From Flavobacterium beibuense F44-8 (GTDB taxonomy: Bacteria > Bacteroidota > Bacteroidia > Flavobacteriales > Flavobacteriaceae), in assembly GCF_000769915.1 (NCBI RefSeq), contig NZ_JRLV01000023.1, positions 1-64,000 of the forward strand: a stretch of 64,000 nucleotides of DNA, read 5' to 3'. Position 1 is the first letter of the stretch; every line of letters starts with the position of its first letter. The position numbers and the translations under genes are program-made. Under the pieces are notes generated by a model. The model ran no database searches. It was not told the DNA's origin and was given only the letters and a program-made list of their open reading frames with translations. Positions 1 to 7,543 of the stretch are shown one piece after another.

Positions 1-1
1 T

Positions 2-343
2 GATATTTATTTCGAGTTTGATAAGAGTAACATCACTAAAGAAGCTGCTTTTGAGCTTGACAAGTTAGTTGAGGCTATGAATAACGATAAGAATATGGTA
101 ATCATGGTTAAGGCCCACACGGATAACCGTGGTAGTGCACAATACAACATGAACCTTTCTAACAAGAGGGCTAAGGCTACAGTTCAGTATGTTATCTCAA
201 AAGGTATTGCTAAAGAGCGTATCTCAGGACAGGGATATGGTGAGAGTGAGCCTAAAGTTGACTGTAAAGAAAACTGCAGTGAAGAGCAACATGCTCAAAA
301 CAGACGATCAGAGTTTATTATCGTTAAAGGAGATAAGGCTTAA
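2..343 (+). CDS. OmpA-family C-terminal domain protein (5' end outside window)
   Basis: Only the last 113 codons are visible; the open frame runs in from the left edge. The segment begins DIYFEFDKSNIT and carries the peptidoglycan-binding OmpA pattern with AHTDNRG, the NKRA helix and a closing NRRSEF. Family members sit in the outer membrane or as lipoproteins and bind peptidoglycan through the Asp and Arg of this pattern. A short insert with two cysteines (DCKENC) precedes NRRSEF. Flavobacterial OmpA proteins of this type often lie next to PorP/SprF-like genes, but that neighbour would be outside the window. A strong terminator follows. Family call is secure; the specific role is unknown. 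Confidence 0.88.
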   Translation, partial: DIYFEFDKSNITKEAAFELDKLVEAMNNDKNMVIMVKAHTDNRGSAQYNMNLSNKRAKATVQYVISKGIAKERISGQGYGESEPKVDCKENCSEEQHAQNRRSEFIIVKGDKA

Positions 344-394
344 AAGAGAATTAAATTTATATACAGCATAAATAATATTGTTTATGTTTGAACC

Positions 395-445
395 CTGCTA
401 TCCTCGTGGCCATTATTGTGCACATGTAGGATAGCAGTTTTTTTA
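395..445 (+). terminator. Rho-independent terminator after the OmpA-family gene
   Basis: A 10-bp perfect stem (CTGCTATCCT at 395-404, AGGATAGCAG at 428-437) is followed by a run of seven T. The loop is long, about 23 nt. It lies 51 bases after the stop codon of the OmpA gene. Confidence 0.75.
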
Positions 446-471
446 TGCCTTTATGTAATTTAAAATAGTAT

Positions 472-502
472 TTTGCAACTGTAAAACACGAATTTTATTT
501 TG
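472..502 (+). promoter_or_regulatory. Possible promoter of the MtfA-like peptidase gene
   Basis: TTTG at 472-475 and TATTTTG at 496-502 are separated by 20 bases. This resembles the Bacteroidetes pattern TTTG-N19-TAnnTTTG, with a -7 element one base short. If used, it covers the TTG at 500 and supports the ATG at 527 as start. Confidence 0.35.
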
Positions 503-526
503 GAAGTATTTGTAGGGCTTTTATGT

Positions 527-1309
527 ATGGCCATAGCTTTGTTTTTTCTTTTTCTGGCATTTAATGTGCTTATTGAGCCTGCCTATATGCTTATGTTTGA
601 CAGGCCGGTATATGTACATTGGTATCTGTTTCCTAAAGAGCTTCCGTCAGAAGCACATTTTATATTAAATAAAGAATTCAGGTTTTACAGGAGTCTCTCT
701 CCTGTGAGAAAAAAATACTTTAGGCACAGGGTACACGCTTTTATTGAATACTATGATTTTGTAGGTAGAGAAGGACTAGAGGTTACCGATGCTATGAAAA
801 TAAGAATTGCAGCTACAAGTGTGATGCTTACGTTTGGAATGCGACAGTATCTTACAGATGTATTCCAAACCATAATCGTTTATCCAGATGCTTTTTTATC
901 TCTTTCAACTCAGGAGTATCATAAAGGAGAGTTTAATCCGGCTGCTGGTGTTATAGTGTTTTCGTGGCATCATTTTATAGAAGGCATAGAATATGACAAT
1001 GATAACCTGAATTTAGGGCTGCATGAGTTTGCTCATGCCCTTCATTTCAGTTCTCTTCGTAAAAGGGCAGTAGGTACTGCATCTGTATTGTATTGTGATA
1101 TGCTGGATAAGATTATGAAATATATAAGCCAGCCGGCAAACAGGGAGAAACTTGTACAGGCAGATTATTTCAGGTTATATGCATATACCAATCAGTTTGA
1201 ATTTATAGCCGTTATATTGGAGTACTTTTTTGAAACACCAAATGAGTTCAGGCAAAAATTGCCCGAACTGCATGATATGGTAAGTAAAATGATCAACTTT
1301 AGACGTTAA
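527..1309 (+). CDS. MtfA-like zinc-dependent peptidase (M90 type), membrane anchored
   Basis: A 260-residue protein with an N-terminal hydrophobic segment (about residues 1-22) and a zinc motif HEFAHALH, in which HEFAH fits HExxH. The surrounding pattern (RHRVHAFIEYYDF, a run around IRIAATSVMLTFG, then HEFAH) matches the MtfA/M90 family; Escherichia coli MtfA is a soluble peptidase linked to glucose regulation. The frame is open from a TTG at 500, but a promoter-like element overlaps that codon, so I place the start at ATG 527. The 3' end overlaps the convergent DinB gene by 11 bases. Substrate unknown. Confidence 0.78.
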   Translation: MAIALFFLFLAFNVLIEPAYMLMFDRPVYVHWYLFPKELPSEAHFILNKEFRFYRSLSPVRKKYFRHRVHAFIEYYDFVGREGLEVTDAMKIRIAATSVMLTFGMRQYLTDVFQTIIVYPDAFLSLSTQEYHKGEFNPAAGVIVFSWHHFIEGIEYDNDNLNLGLHEFAHALHFSSLRKRAVGTASVLYCDMLDKIMKYISQPANREKLVQADYFRLYAYTNQFEFIAVILEYFFETPNEFRQKLPELHDMVSKMINFRR

Positions 1310-1802
1310 GGCTTTTCCTGATGTTTTTAATCTGGTTGTTATGCCTCATGGTATGATAGGTTAGAAAATATATCATTTCCAGTTTTGACATTCCTTTCAA
1401 AGGATGAATATCAGGTAATGATGCTGTTTGTGAAAGATTACTTTTATGTGCTGCCTCAATAGTTTTTTTACTAAGTTCTTTTAAGGAAGCAATTAATTCT
1501 TCTTTATCATAAACTTTATCTTTGGGAATTATAAAATCAGGGGCCTGCATTTTATTCTCAAAATCCAGAAACAGCTTTTTCAGATTCTCAGCATTTTTGT
1601 CAGGAGCACGGTCTACGGGTTGTGTAGGTTCGGTAAGAATATTATCTGTTCCCGTTCCTGATTTTAGTAAGTGGCAGCCAACCTGAGCAGCTGTCCAGCT
1701 GTCCTTAAAAGGAATAGTATTTATCTCTTCCTGGTTGAATTCAGAAAGAAGTTGTGTTGTTTCGTTAAACGATTTTTCCAATTGACTGATGATTGTCTCC
1801 AT
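1299..1802 (-). CDS. DinB family protein
   Basis: A 167-residue helical-bundle protein of the DinB/DfsB type. The usual metal-binding histidines are visible: one in AAQVGCHLL near residue 44 and two in the C-terminal TYHTMRHNNQI. Many family members are thiol-dependent transferases or have no known substrate. It lies downstream of, and on the same strand as, the DoxX-to-VOC cassette, but a hairpin terminator at 1841-1864 separates them, so it may have its own promoter. It overlaps the peptidase gene tail to tail by 11 bases. Function beyond family is unknown. Confidence 0.8.
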   Translation of the reverse strand: METIISQLEKSFNETTQLLSEFNQEEINTIPFKDSWTAAQVGCHLLKSGTGTDNILTEPTQPVDRAPDKNAENLKKLFLDFENKMQAPDFIIPKDKVYDKEELIASLKELSKKTIEAAHKSNLSQTASLPDIHPLKGMSKLEMIYFLTYHTMRHNNQIKNIRKSLNV

Positions 1803-1840
1803 GCCTATTCTTTTTAGTTAAGTTAATTCCTGTAAAATAA

Positions 1841-1864
1841 AAGCAGCCAGAAAACCGGCTGCTT
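1841..1864 (-). terminator. Terminator after the VOC gene
   Basis: Stem AAGCAGCC (1841-1848) and GGCTGCTT (1857-1864) with an 8-nt loop. Read leftward, it is followed by a T-rich tract (TTTTATTTT). It lies just after the stop of the VOC gene at 1873. Confidence 0.75.
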
Positions 1865-1872
1865 TGGAGTCG

Positions 1873-2295
1873 TTATTTTATTCTGGAGTCAAAATTAATC
1901 ATCCATTGTACCCCGAATTTATCGGTTAGCATGCCATAATAGGCACCCCAAAACATATCGTCCATAGGCATTCCTACTTTACCACCTGCTGCAAGCCCGT
2001 TGAAATACCTGTCGGCTTCCTCGCGACTTTCCGCATCAATAGTGATGGAACTGTTAGTGCCAAATTTGACCTGTTCCATGGATTTAGGGACATCGGTACC
2101 CATTAGCAAACTACTGCCTAGTGGTAGGGCAATATGCATAATACCATTTTTTTCGGTTTCCGGCATACTCTCACATCCCGGAGTTTCGCCAAAACGCATA
2201 ACGGTTACAAACTCTCCGCCAAATACCGATTTGTAGAAATTGAATGCTTCTTCGGTATTTCCATTAAAATTTAAATAAGGATTAACTGCTCTCAT
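1873..2295 (-). CDS. VOC family protein (PhnB/glyoxalase-like)
   Basis: A 140-residue protein of the vicinal oxygen chelate fold, PhnB-like subgroup. It opens with NPYLNFNGNTEEAFNFYKSV and contains MHIALPLG and the closing DKFGVQWMINFD, all typical of this group. The exact reaction cannot be deduced; PhnB-like proteins are rarely characterised. It is the last gene of a leftward run DoxX, RibD-like, SRPBCC, VOC, with 14 bases between it and the SRPBCC gene, followed by a terminator. Similar sets of small enzymes occur together in soil and freshwater bacteria. Confidence 0.85.
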   Translation of the reverse strand: MRAVNPYLNFNGNTEEAFNFYKSVFGGEFVTVMRFGETPGCESMPETEKNGIMHIALPLGSSLLMGTDVPKSMEQVKFGTNSSITIDAESREEADRYFNGLAAGGKVGMPMDDMFWGAYYGMLTDKFGVQWMINFDSRIK

Positions 2296-2309
2296 TTTAT
2301 GATTGATTT

Positions 2310-2840
2310 TTATTGTTTCTCTAATTTAGATTTGATATTGTGTAGGTTGGCATCAAGATCTTTACCTATCATGTTATCCATCATCAGGTTCATAAAGTTC
2401 ATAGGGTAGGAGCTGGTGCCCTGCATAACCCAATGCATATTTGTACTGTTGCCTCCTGAATTTTCGGTAGTGATATATACTTTAGCTTCGCTTTCAAAAG
2501 GTCTTATAAAACGAAGGTCCATATCAATGCGTTCGTTGGTTTCTATGTTGGTTATTTCCAACTCGCCTTCACCTACATCATCATTACCGTCCCAGCCATA
2601 AATAAAACCTTTGGTGCCATCATCACCTGTAAACTCGGTTTTCATGTTTGGATCTTTCATCCATACGCTGTATTCATCCATGTTTTTTAGGTGGGATACA
2701 TAATCAAAAACTTCTGCCTGAGGTTTGTTAATAGTAATTTCTCTTTCTACCTTATAGTCTTTGCTAATAAAAATTGCCAGTATAAAAGGGATAGCAATTA
2801 TGATAAGAAGTACTATCAGGATTCGTTTAATTATTTTCAT
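2310..2840 (-). CDS. SRPBCC family protein with N-terminal membrane anchor
   Basis: A 176-residue protein. Residues about 5-26 are strongly hydrophobic (signal anchor); the remainder fits the START/polyketide-cyclase-like SRPBCC fold, beginning VEREITINKPQAEVFDYVSH and with the helix MNFMNLMMDNMIGKDLDANL at the end. Such proteins bind hydrophobic ligands in a deep pocket; the ligand here is unknown. It is third in the DoxX-led operon, 22 bases from the RibD-like gene and 14 from the VOC gene, so cotranscription is likely. Confidence 0.82.
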   Translation of the reverse strand: MKIIKRILIVLLIIIAIPFILAIFISKDYKVEREITINKPQAEVFDYVSHLKNMDEYSVWMKDPNMKTEFTGDDGTKGFIYGWDGNDDVGEGELEITNIETNERIDMDLRFIRPFESEAKVYITTENSGGNSTNMHWVMQGTSSYPMNFMNLMMDNMIGKDLDANLHNIKSKLEKQ

Positions 2841-2862
2841 GGTGATTGATTGTTAAGTTATA

Positions 2863-3417
2863 TTATTTGGTGTAATGTAATAGCGTGATTCCGCATTCAA
2901 AAGCTTTGCTTTCCACAAGTTTGAGACTTTGTCTATTATCAAGTTCTTCAAAAATAGACATGCCTTTACCTAAAGCGGTTGGATTTACAAATAGGAAAAA
3001 CTCATCTATAAGTCCTTCTTTGATAAGAGAAGAAACAAAAGTTCCGCCGCCATAAGCAATGATGTCACTACCGTTTGATTCTTTCAATTTTTTAATATCA
3101 TCGGTAAGGTTGTAAGCCAGAGATGTGTTATTCCACGGGTTGTCCTTGATGGTATTGGTAAATACTACTTTAGGGATTTGGTGAAAATCACGAGCTTCTT
3201 CTCTCGTTTCAGGGTTGTTGTATTGGCTTTCCCAGTGTGCAATAAAACCTTCGGCGAGCTTCCTGCCCAGTACAATAGTGTCAACAGGTTTTGTTAGGGC
3301 GGTAACATAATCTTTAAGTTCCTGATCCCAGTTCCAAATCATCCAGTCCATTTCACCATTTGTACCTGCAATATATCCGTCAATAGACATTTGTACCTGA
3401 AGCTTTAGTTTTCTCAT
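2863..3417 (-). CDS. Dihydrofolate reductase family protein (RibD C-terminal-like)
   Basis: A 184-residue protein matching the RibD C-terminal/DHFR-like reductase family. It begins KLKLQVQMSIDGYIAG and has VDTIVLGRKLAEGF, then DIIAYGGGTFVSSLI, where the GGG turn forms the NADPH-binding loop, and LIDEFFLFVNPTALGKG. Family members are NADPH-dependent reductases with mostly unknown substrates; it is not the FolA housekeeping enzyme. It is the second gene of the leftward operon, 30 bases after DoxX. Confidence 0.86.
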   Translation of the reverse strand: MRKLKLQVQMSIDGYIAGTNGEMDWMIWNWDQELKDYVTALTKPVDTIVLGRKLAEGFIAHWESQYNNPETREEARDFHQIPKVVFTNTIKDNPWNNTSLAYNLTDDIKKLKESNGSDIIAYGGGTFVSSLIKEGLIDEFFLFVNPTALGKGMSIFEELDNRQSLKLVESKAFECGITLLHYTK

Positions 3418-3447
3418 AGCTGATTTTAAGTTATGATTGATTAATTG

Positions 3448-3876
3448 TTATTCTTCTTTTTGAGTGTTTGAATCTTTACCGAAAAGAACCGCATCGGCAG
3501 AATACTTTCCGCTACCTAGAATGAAAATCACTATACATAGTAGCATATACACAAAGGCGATGGCTTTGTCATTAAATCCGTCACCGGCATGTGCTACAAA
3601 AAAGGCAATTATCATAGTTATGAATACCGGTATTACCGAAAAACGGGTTAATAGCCCAATAAGGATAAAGAAACCGCATACCAGTTCGGCAAAAATTACC
3701 AGATTAAAAGATAGTTTTGCACCTATCCCTATAATGTCCTCAAACATTGGTGCGATTGCCTCATAGTTTGCCGCTTTCATATAACCATAATAAACAAACA
3801 TTCCGCCGAAGATCAGCCTAAGTAGTAAAGTGGCCAAATCAATGTTAAGAGCCTGTACTTTAATCAGATTTTTCAT
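3448..3876 (-). CDS. DoxX family membrane protein
   Basis: A 142-residue integral membrane protein with four hydrophobic segments. The first contains LLLRLIFGGMFVYYGYMKA, typical of DoxX, and the second pair carries ELVCGFFILIGLLTR. DoxX-family proteins are found in quinone-linked and oxidative-stress contexts but few have known roles. It is the first gene of the leftward cassette. A promoter-like TAACTTTG lies about 110 bases upstream, giving a leader of roughly 100 nt. Family is secure, function is not. Confidence 0.86.
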   Translation of the reverse strand: MKNLIKVQALNIDLATLLLRLIFGGMFVYYGYMKAANYEAIAPMFEDIIGIGAKLSFNLVIFAELVCGFFILIGLLTRFSVIPVFITMIIAFFVAHAGDGFNDKAIAFVYMLLCIVIFILGSGKYSADAVLFGKDSNTQKEE

Positions 3877-3986
3877 CTTGGTTGATTTTGTAGTTAGTTT
3901 TATAAAGTTATGAATATTAGCTTATTGTGGTTTGCGAAAACGATATAATAAATTATGAGGTTGTTTAAGTTTTTATTTTGATATTA

Positions 3987-4030
3987 CAAAGTTAGGATGA
4001 ACTGTTATTGCTAAAGGAACGTTTAAACGT
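3987..4030 (-). promoter_or_regulatory. Promoter and possible operator of the DoxX cassette
   Basis: On the leftward strand TAACTTTG (3987-3994) matches the Bacteroidetes -7 element TAnnTTTG. A partial -33 element (TTTA, 4012-4015) lies 17 bases further upstream. Directly behind it is the perfect 12-bp palindrome ACGTTTAAACGT (4019-4030), which could bind a dimeric regulator. Confidence 0.45.
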
Positions 4031-4070
4031 CATTATAAGGGGGGATTTAAGACACAGCCGTTATAAACGA

Positions 4071-4097
4071 AAAAAGCCTCCCATAGGGAGGCTTTTT
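4071..4097 (-). terminator. Terminator of the GH30 gene (symmetrical)
   Basis: A 12-bp perfect stem with core GCCTCCC (4076-4082) and GGGAGGC (4086-4092), flanked by A and T tracts, and a 3-nt loop. It lies 19 bases after the stop codon of the glycosidase gene. Confidence 0.85.
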
Positions 4098-4115
4098 ATA
4101 TTTTGTATTCAGGGT

Positions 4116-5558
4116 TTAGAAAACCAGTGTTTGTATTGAATGCGGAGCACTTTCAACTTCTGTAGCCTGACCGTTTATCCAAAGGAAGTAATTTACTTTC
4201 TCTTCACCACGGTTCATTACAATTACCACAGTTTTTCCGTCAGGGTTAAGGAAAGCAGTGGCCTCAATGGCACTACGGCTTGTAGAACAGGCAATTCTTT
4301 TAGCACCTTTTTGAACGAATTTTGAGAAGTGACCTATATAGTAATACTCATTGGTAAACATAAGCTCACCGGTTTTTGTGTTTGCATGTACAGGTGCAAA
4401 GCACAGGTTCATAACATGGTTAGGTCCTCCTGTTTCATCAAGAAGAATATTCCAGTCGGTCCATGCTGTTGTACCACTGTTAAAGTCATTGATAAGATTG
4501 TGACCGTATAATTCACCCAGTTTCCAGTCGTTTATTTTTTCCAGTTTAAACTGTTCTTTACAGCCTTCGGTAAAAATAAGGTTGGTTTCAGGGAAAGTTT
4601 CGTGAACCAGTTTCAGGTTATTAAACATTTGCGAACCACCGTTCCATGTTTCATACCAGTGATAACCTATACCCCAAAGGTATTTTGCAGCCTCAGGGTC
4701 ATTAAGTACCGTTGCAGCTCTTTGGAACAGCATGTCGCGGTTGTGGTCCCATGCAATGATTTTTTTGTCGGCGTAGCCTGCTTTATGCATTGTAGGGCCT
4801 AAATAGTTTTTAAGGAAATCACGCTCCTCTTCACCAGTGTAAATGCAAGACTCCCATTTTTGGGTTGCCATAGGCTCGTTTTGGATGGTAATACCCCAAA
4901 CAGGGATTCCTTCTTTCTCATAAGCGGCAATAAATTTAGTGTAGTAAGTAGCCCAGCTTTGATAGAATTCAGGTAGTAACTTACCACCTTTTAGCATACT
5001 GCCGTTACTTTTCATAAAGGCAGGTGGACTCCAAGGAGAAGCATAAAGTGTAAGTTCACCTCCGGCAGCTTCAATAGCTTTTTTGATAAGCGGAATACGA
5101 TATTTTTTATCGTGGCTTATGTTGAAAGACTTCAGTTCCTTGTCGCCTTCTTTCACGTAAGTGTAGCTTTCGCTGGCAAAATCACAACTATGAATGGTAG
5201 TACGGGCAAGATTATAGCCAATGCCTTTTTCTTTGTCGTAATAGGCTTCAAGAAGCTGTTTTTGTTTTTCTTTAGGCAGTTTGGCAAATACTTCGGCAGA
5301 TGCATCGGTAATAGCGCCACCAAAACCCATTACACTTTGAAAAGTATGGGTTGGATCTACAAATACAGATACTTCTGTTTCCAGCGGTTGTTTCTTTTCG
5401 CTAAACGAAAGAGTACCCTGTGCCGGTGTTAGTCTTTGGTTTGTTTCCTTAACGGTATTGTATACCGTTACTTTTTTACCTGAGGTGGTATAGGGTGTTT
5501 TTTGGGCAAACGATGCCACCCCCGATACCATCAGGATGGTTAATAGATACTGTCTCAT
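4116..5558 (-). CDS. Exported glycoside hydrolase family 30 enzyme
   Basis: A 480-residue protein with a signal peptide (about residues 1-19, ending SFAQ) and a GH30 TIM-barrel plus side beta domain. Visible markers are VMGFGGAITDA near residues 77-86, SPWSPPAFMK near 174-183, the acid/base motif IQNEP with Glu228, and the nucleophile in FTEGC with Glu331. GH30 enzymes cleave beta-glucosyl, beta-fucosyl or beta-1,6-glucan links; this one resembles the bacterial glucosylceramidase/beta-1,6-glucanase subfamilies, but substrate cannot be fixed from sequence. No type IX C-terminal sorting domain is evident. It follows rpe by 38 bases and may be cotranscribed. Confidence 0.9.
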   Translation of the reverse strand: MRQYLLTILMVSGVASFAQKTPYTTSGKKVTVYNTVKETNQRLTPAQGTLSFSEKKQPLETEVSVFVDPTHTFQSVMGFGGAITDASAEVFAKLPKEKQKQLLEAYYDKEKGIGYNLARTTIHSCDFASESYTYVKEGDKELKSFNISHDKKYRIPLIKKAIEAAGGELTLYASPWSPPAFMKSNGSMLKGGKLLPEFYQSWATYYTKFIAAYEKEGIPVWGITIQNEPMATQKWESCIYTGEEERDFLKNYLGPTMHKAGYADKKIIAWDHNRDMLFQRAATVLNDPEAAKYLWGIGYHWYETWNGGSQMFNNLKLVHETFPETNLIFTEGCKEQFKLEKINDWKLGELYGHNLINDFNSGTTAWTDWNILLDETGGPNHVMNLCFAPVHANTKTGELMFTNEYYYIGHFSKFVQKGAKRIACSTSRSAIEATAFLNPDGKTVVIVMNRGEEKVNYFLWINGQATEVESAPHSIQTLVF

Positions 5559-5596
5559 AGATGCGGTTTTGAGATTAATGTATATATGTAATTAAA

Positions 5597-6259
5597 TTAA
5601 AACGATGTAAGCTTTTTAAGGTCGGCAATAGTTTGCGTAGGGTTATCTGACTTAAATACAAAGTTTCCGGCAACAAGTACATCAGCACCTGCTTCTACAA
5701 GCAACTTAGCGTTTTTATCGTTTACACCACCGTCAACCTCAATAAGGGTAGGAGCATTGTGTTTTACGATAATTTCTTTAAGCTGTTTGATTTTACTGTA
5801 AGTGTTTTCAATGAAAGACTGTCCGCCGAAACCAGGGTTAACGCTCATCATACAAACCACATCAGTATCTTTAATAACATCTTCTAAAAGTGCTACGTTA
5901 GTGTGTGGGTTTACAGCAATACCGGCTTTCATACCTTCGGCTTTAATTGCCTGTAGGGTACGGTGCAGGTGAGTACATGCTTCATAATGAACGGTTAAGT
6001 TTGTAGCACCAAGAGCAGCAAATGTTTTAATGTACTGGTCTGGGTTAACAATCATAAGGTGCACATCTATAGTTTTTTTAGCGTGGCGTGTAATAGCCTC
6101 TAAAACCGGCATACCAAAAGAAATGTTAGGCACAAAAACGCCATCCATAATGTCTATGTGAAACCAGTCGGCATCACTGTTGTTAATCATTTCAATGTCA
6201 CGTTGCAGGTTGGCAAAATCAGCCGAAAGCACAGATGGTGCAATTAATGTATTTTTCAT
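5597..6259 (-). CDS. rpe: Ribulose-phosphate 3-epimerase
   Basis: A 220-residue TIM-barrel enzyme that interconverts ribulose 5-phosphate and xylulose 5-phosphate in the pentose phosphate pathway. Signature strings are APSVLSADFANL, WFHIDIMDGVFVPNI with the metal-binding His and catalytic Asp, DVHLMI, VNPGFGGQ and EVDGGV with the second catalytic Asp. Length equals the usual 215-225. A -7-like TATATTTG sits just upstream (6283-6290). Confidence 0.97.
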   Translation of the reverse strand: MKNTLIAPSVLSADFANLQRDIEMINNSDADWFHIDIMDGVFVPNISFGMPVLEAITRHAKKTIDVHLMIVNPDQYIKTFAALGATNLTVHYEACTHLHRTLQAIKAEGMKAGIAVNPHTNVALLEDVIKDTDVVCMMSVNPGFGGQSFIENTYSKIKQLKEIIVKHNAPTLIEVDGGVNDKNAKLLVEAGADVLVAGNFVFKSDNPTQTIADLKKLTSF

Positions 6260-6282
6260 TATTGTTAAAGTATGAATTTATG

Positions 6283-6290
6283 CAAATATA
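6283..6290 (-). promoter_or_regulatory. -7 promoter element candidate for rpe
   Basis: Leftward TATATTTG fits TAnnTTTG exactly and lies 24 bases before the rpe start codon. No clear -33 TTTG is found at the expected spacing. Confidence 0.35.
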
Positions 6291-6387
6291 AGAGCAAAGT
6301 TTTTAAAATACGCAGCTTAACCTTCGCAAAGTCATGTTATTGTGTATAATTGATAATTTTTCAACAGATAAGTTAAAGTATATACAT

Positions 6388-6416
6388 AAAAAAAACTCCG
6401 GTAATCAGCCGGAGTT
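6388..6416 (-). terminator. Terminator downstream of rpoD
   Basis: Stem AACTCCGG (6394-6401) and CCGGAGTT (6409-6416), 7-nt loop, followed leftward by a run of T. It lies about 150 bases past the rpoD stop codon. Confidence 0.75.
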
Positions 6417-6563
6417 CAATCATCAATCAAAAAACGAACAGTTATTGAACTGTAAGTGTCTTAAATATTTTTATTCGTGTTGAAAGTCAAAATTTTGGAG
6501 TGCCAAAATACAAATTTAATCTAAAAAAGCGAATTTTGGAAGCTCTTTTTTGGCTTTTTACGA
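6417..6563. other. Non-coding 3' region between rpoD and its terminator
   Basis: Together with 6260-6416 this is the only gene-free stretch over 300 bases. It holds a small inverted repeat TTTTGG-AGTG-CCAAAA at 6493-6508 and a second copy of AATTTTGGA near 6533. No open frame or RNA gene is recognisable; it is probably the 3' untranslated region of the rpoD message. Confidence 0.4.
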
Positions 6564-7427
6564 TTATCCTAAATATGTCTTAAGGATTTTACTTCTTGAA
6601 GTATGTTTTAATCTTCTGATAGCCTTCTCCTTAATTTGGCGTACACGCTCACGGGTAAGGTCAAAAGTTTCACCAATTTCTTCAAGTGTCATAGGGTGCT
6701 GGTCACCCAAACCAAAATAAAGGCGTACCACATCGGCTTCACGGGGAGTAAGGGTTTCAAGAGCCCTTTCAATCTCTGTGCGAAGTGATTCGTGAATAAG
6801 CTCACGGTCAGGATTTGGTGATTCTCCCGAACGAAGAACGTCGTATAAGTTAGAATCTTCACCTTCAACAAGCGGTGCATCCATAGACAGGTGACGACCT
6901 GAGTTTTTCATACTCTCTTTTACGTCGTTTACTGTCATATCAAGTTCTTTAGCGATTTCTTCTGCAGAAGGGGCACGCTCGTTACTTTGCTCAAGCAAAG
7001 CATACATTTTATTGATTTTGTTTATGGAACCAATTTTGTTAAGTGGTAAACGAACAATACGGGACTGTTCTGCAAGTGCCTGTAATATAGACTGACGAAT
7101 CCACCATACGGCATATGAAATGAATTTAAAACCACGGGTTTCGTCAAAACGCTGTGCAGCTTTAATAAGTCCTAAATTTCCTTCGTTAATTAAATCGGGA
7201 AGTGTTAATCCCTGATTTTGATATTGTTTTGCAACCGATACAACGAAACGCAGGTTGGCTTTTGTAAGTTTTTCAAGTGCTCTCTGGTCTCCGGCTTTAA
7301 TACGTTGTGCTAACTCTACCTCCTCATCTGCAGTGATCAAATCTACTTTTCCAATCTCCTGTAGGTACTTGTCTAATGAAGCAGTTTCCCTGTTGGTAAC
7401 CTGCTTGGTAATCTTAAGCTGTCTCAT
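6564..7427 (-). CDS. rpoD: RNA polymerase primary sigma factor RpoD/SigA
   Basis: A 287-residue sigma-70 factor of the short Bacteroidetes type lacking region 1.1 and the long non-conserved insert. It opens [21 protein letters not shown] as in other flavobacteria. Region 2 includes [20 protein letters not shown] and [15 protein letters not shown] for -10 binding and melting. Region 3 follows, and region 4 ends with [20 protein letters not shown], the helix-turn-helix. It directs RNA polymerase to housekeeping promoters with -33 TTTG and -7 TAnnTTTG. It is transcribed alone with a long 3' region ending at the hairpin near 6400. Confidence 0.97.
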   Translation of the reverse strand: MRQLKITKQVTNRETASLDKYLQEIGKVDLITADEEVELAQRIKAGDQRALEKLTKANLRFVVSVAKQYQNQGLTLPDLINEGNLGLIKAAQRFDETRGFKFISYAVWWIRQSILQALAEQSRIVRLPLNKIGSINKINKMYALLEQSNERAPSAEEIAKELDMTVNDVKESMKNSGRHLSMDAPLVEGEDSNLYDVLRSGESPNPDRELIHESLRTEIERALETLTPREADVVRLYFGLGDQHPMTLEEIGETFDLTRERVRQIKEKAIRRLKHTSRSKILKTYLG

Positions 7428-7543
7428 CTAAAATCTCCTCTGAGTTATGTGTTGAGATAGTTATACGTAACGAGTTGCAAAAAAGTTACAGAAAATTTGA
7501 AATTATTTTTAATTAGCTTATTGTTAAGGTTTTGTGTTGTTTT

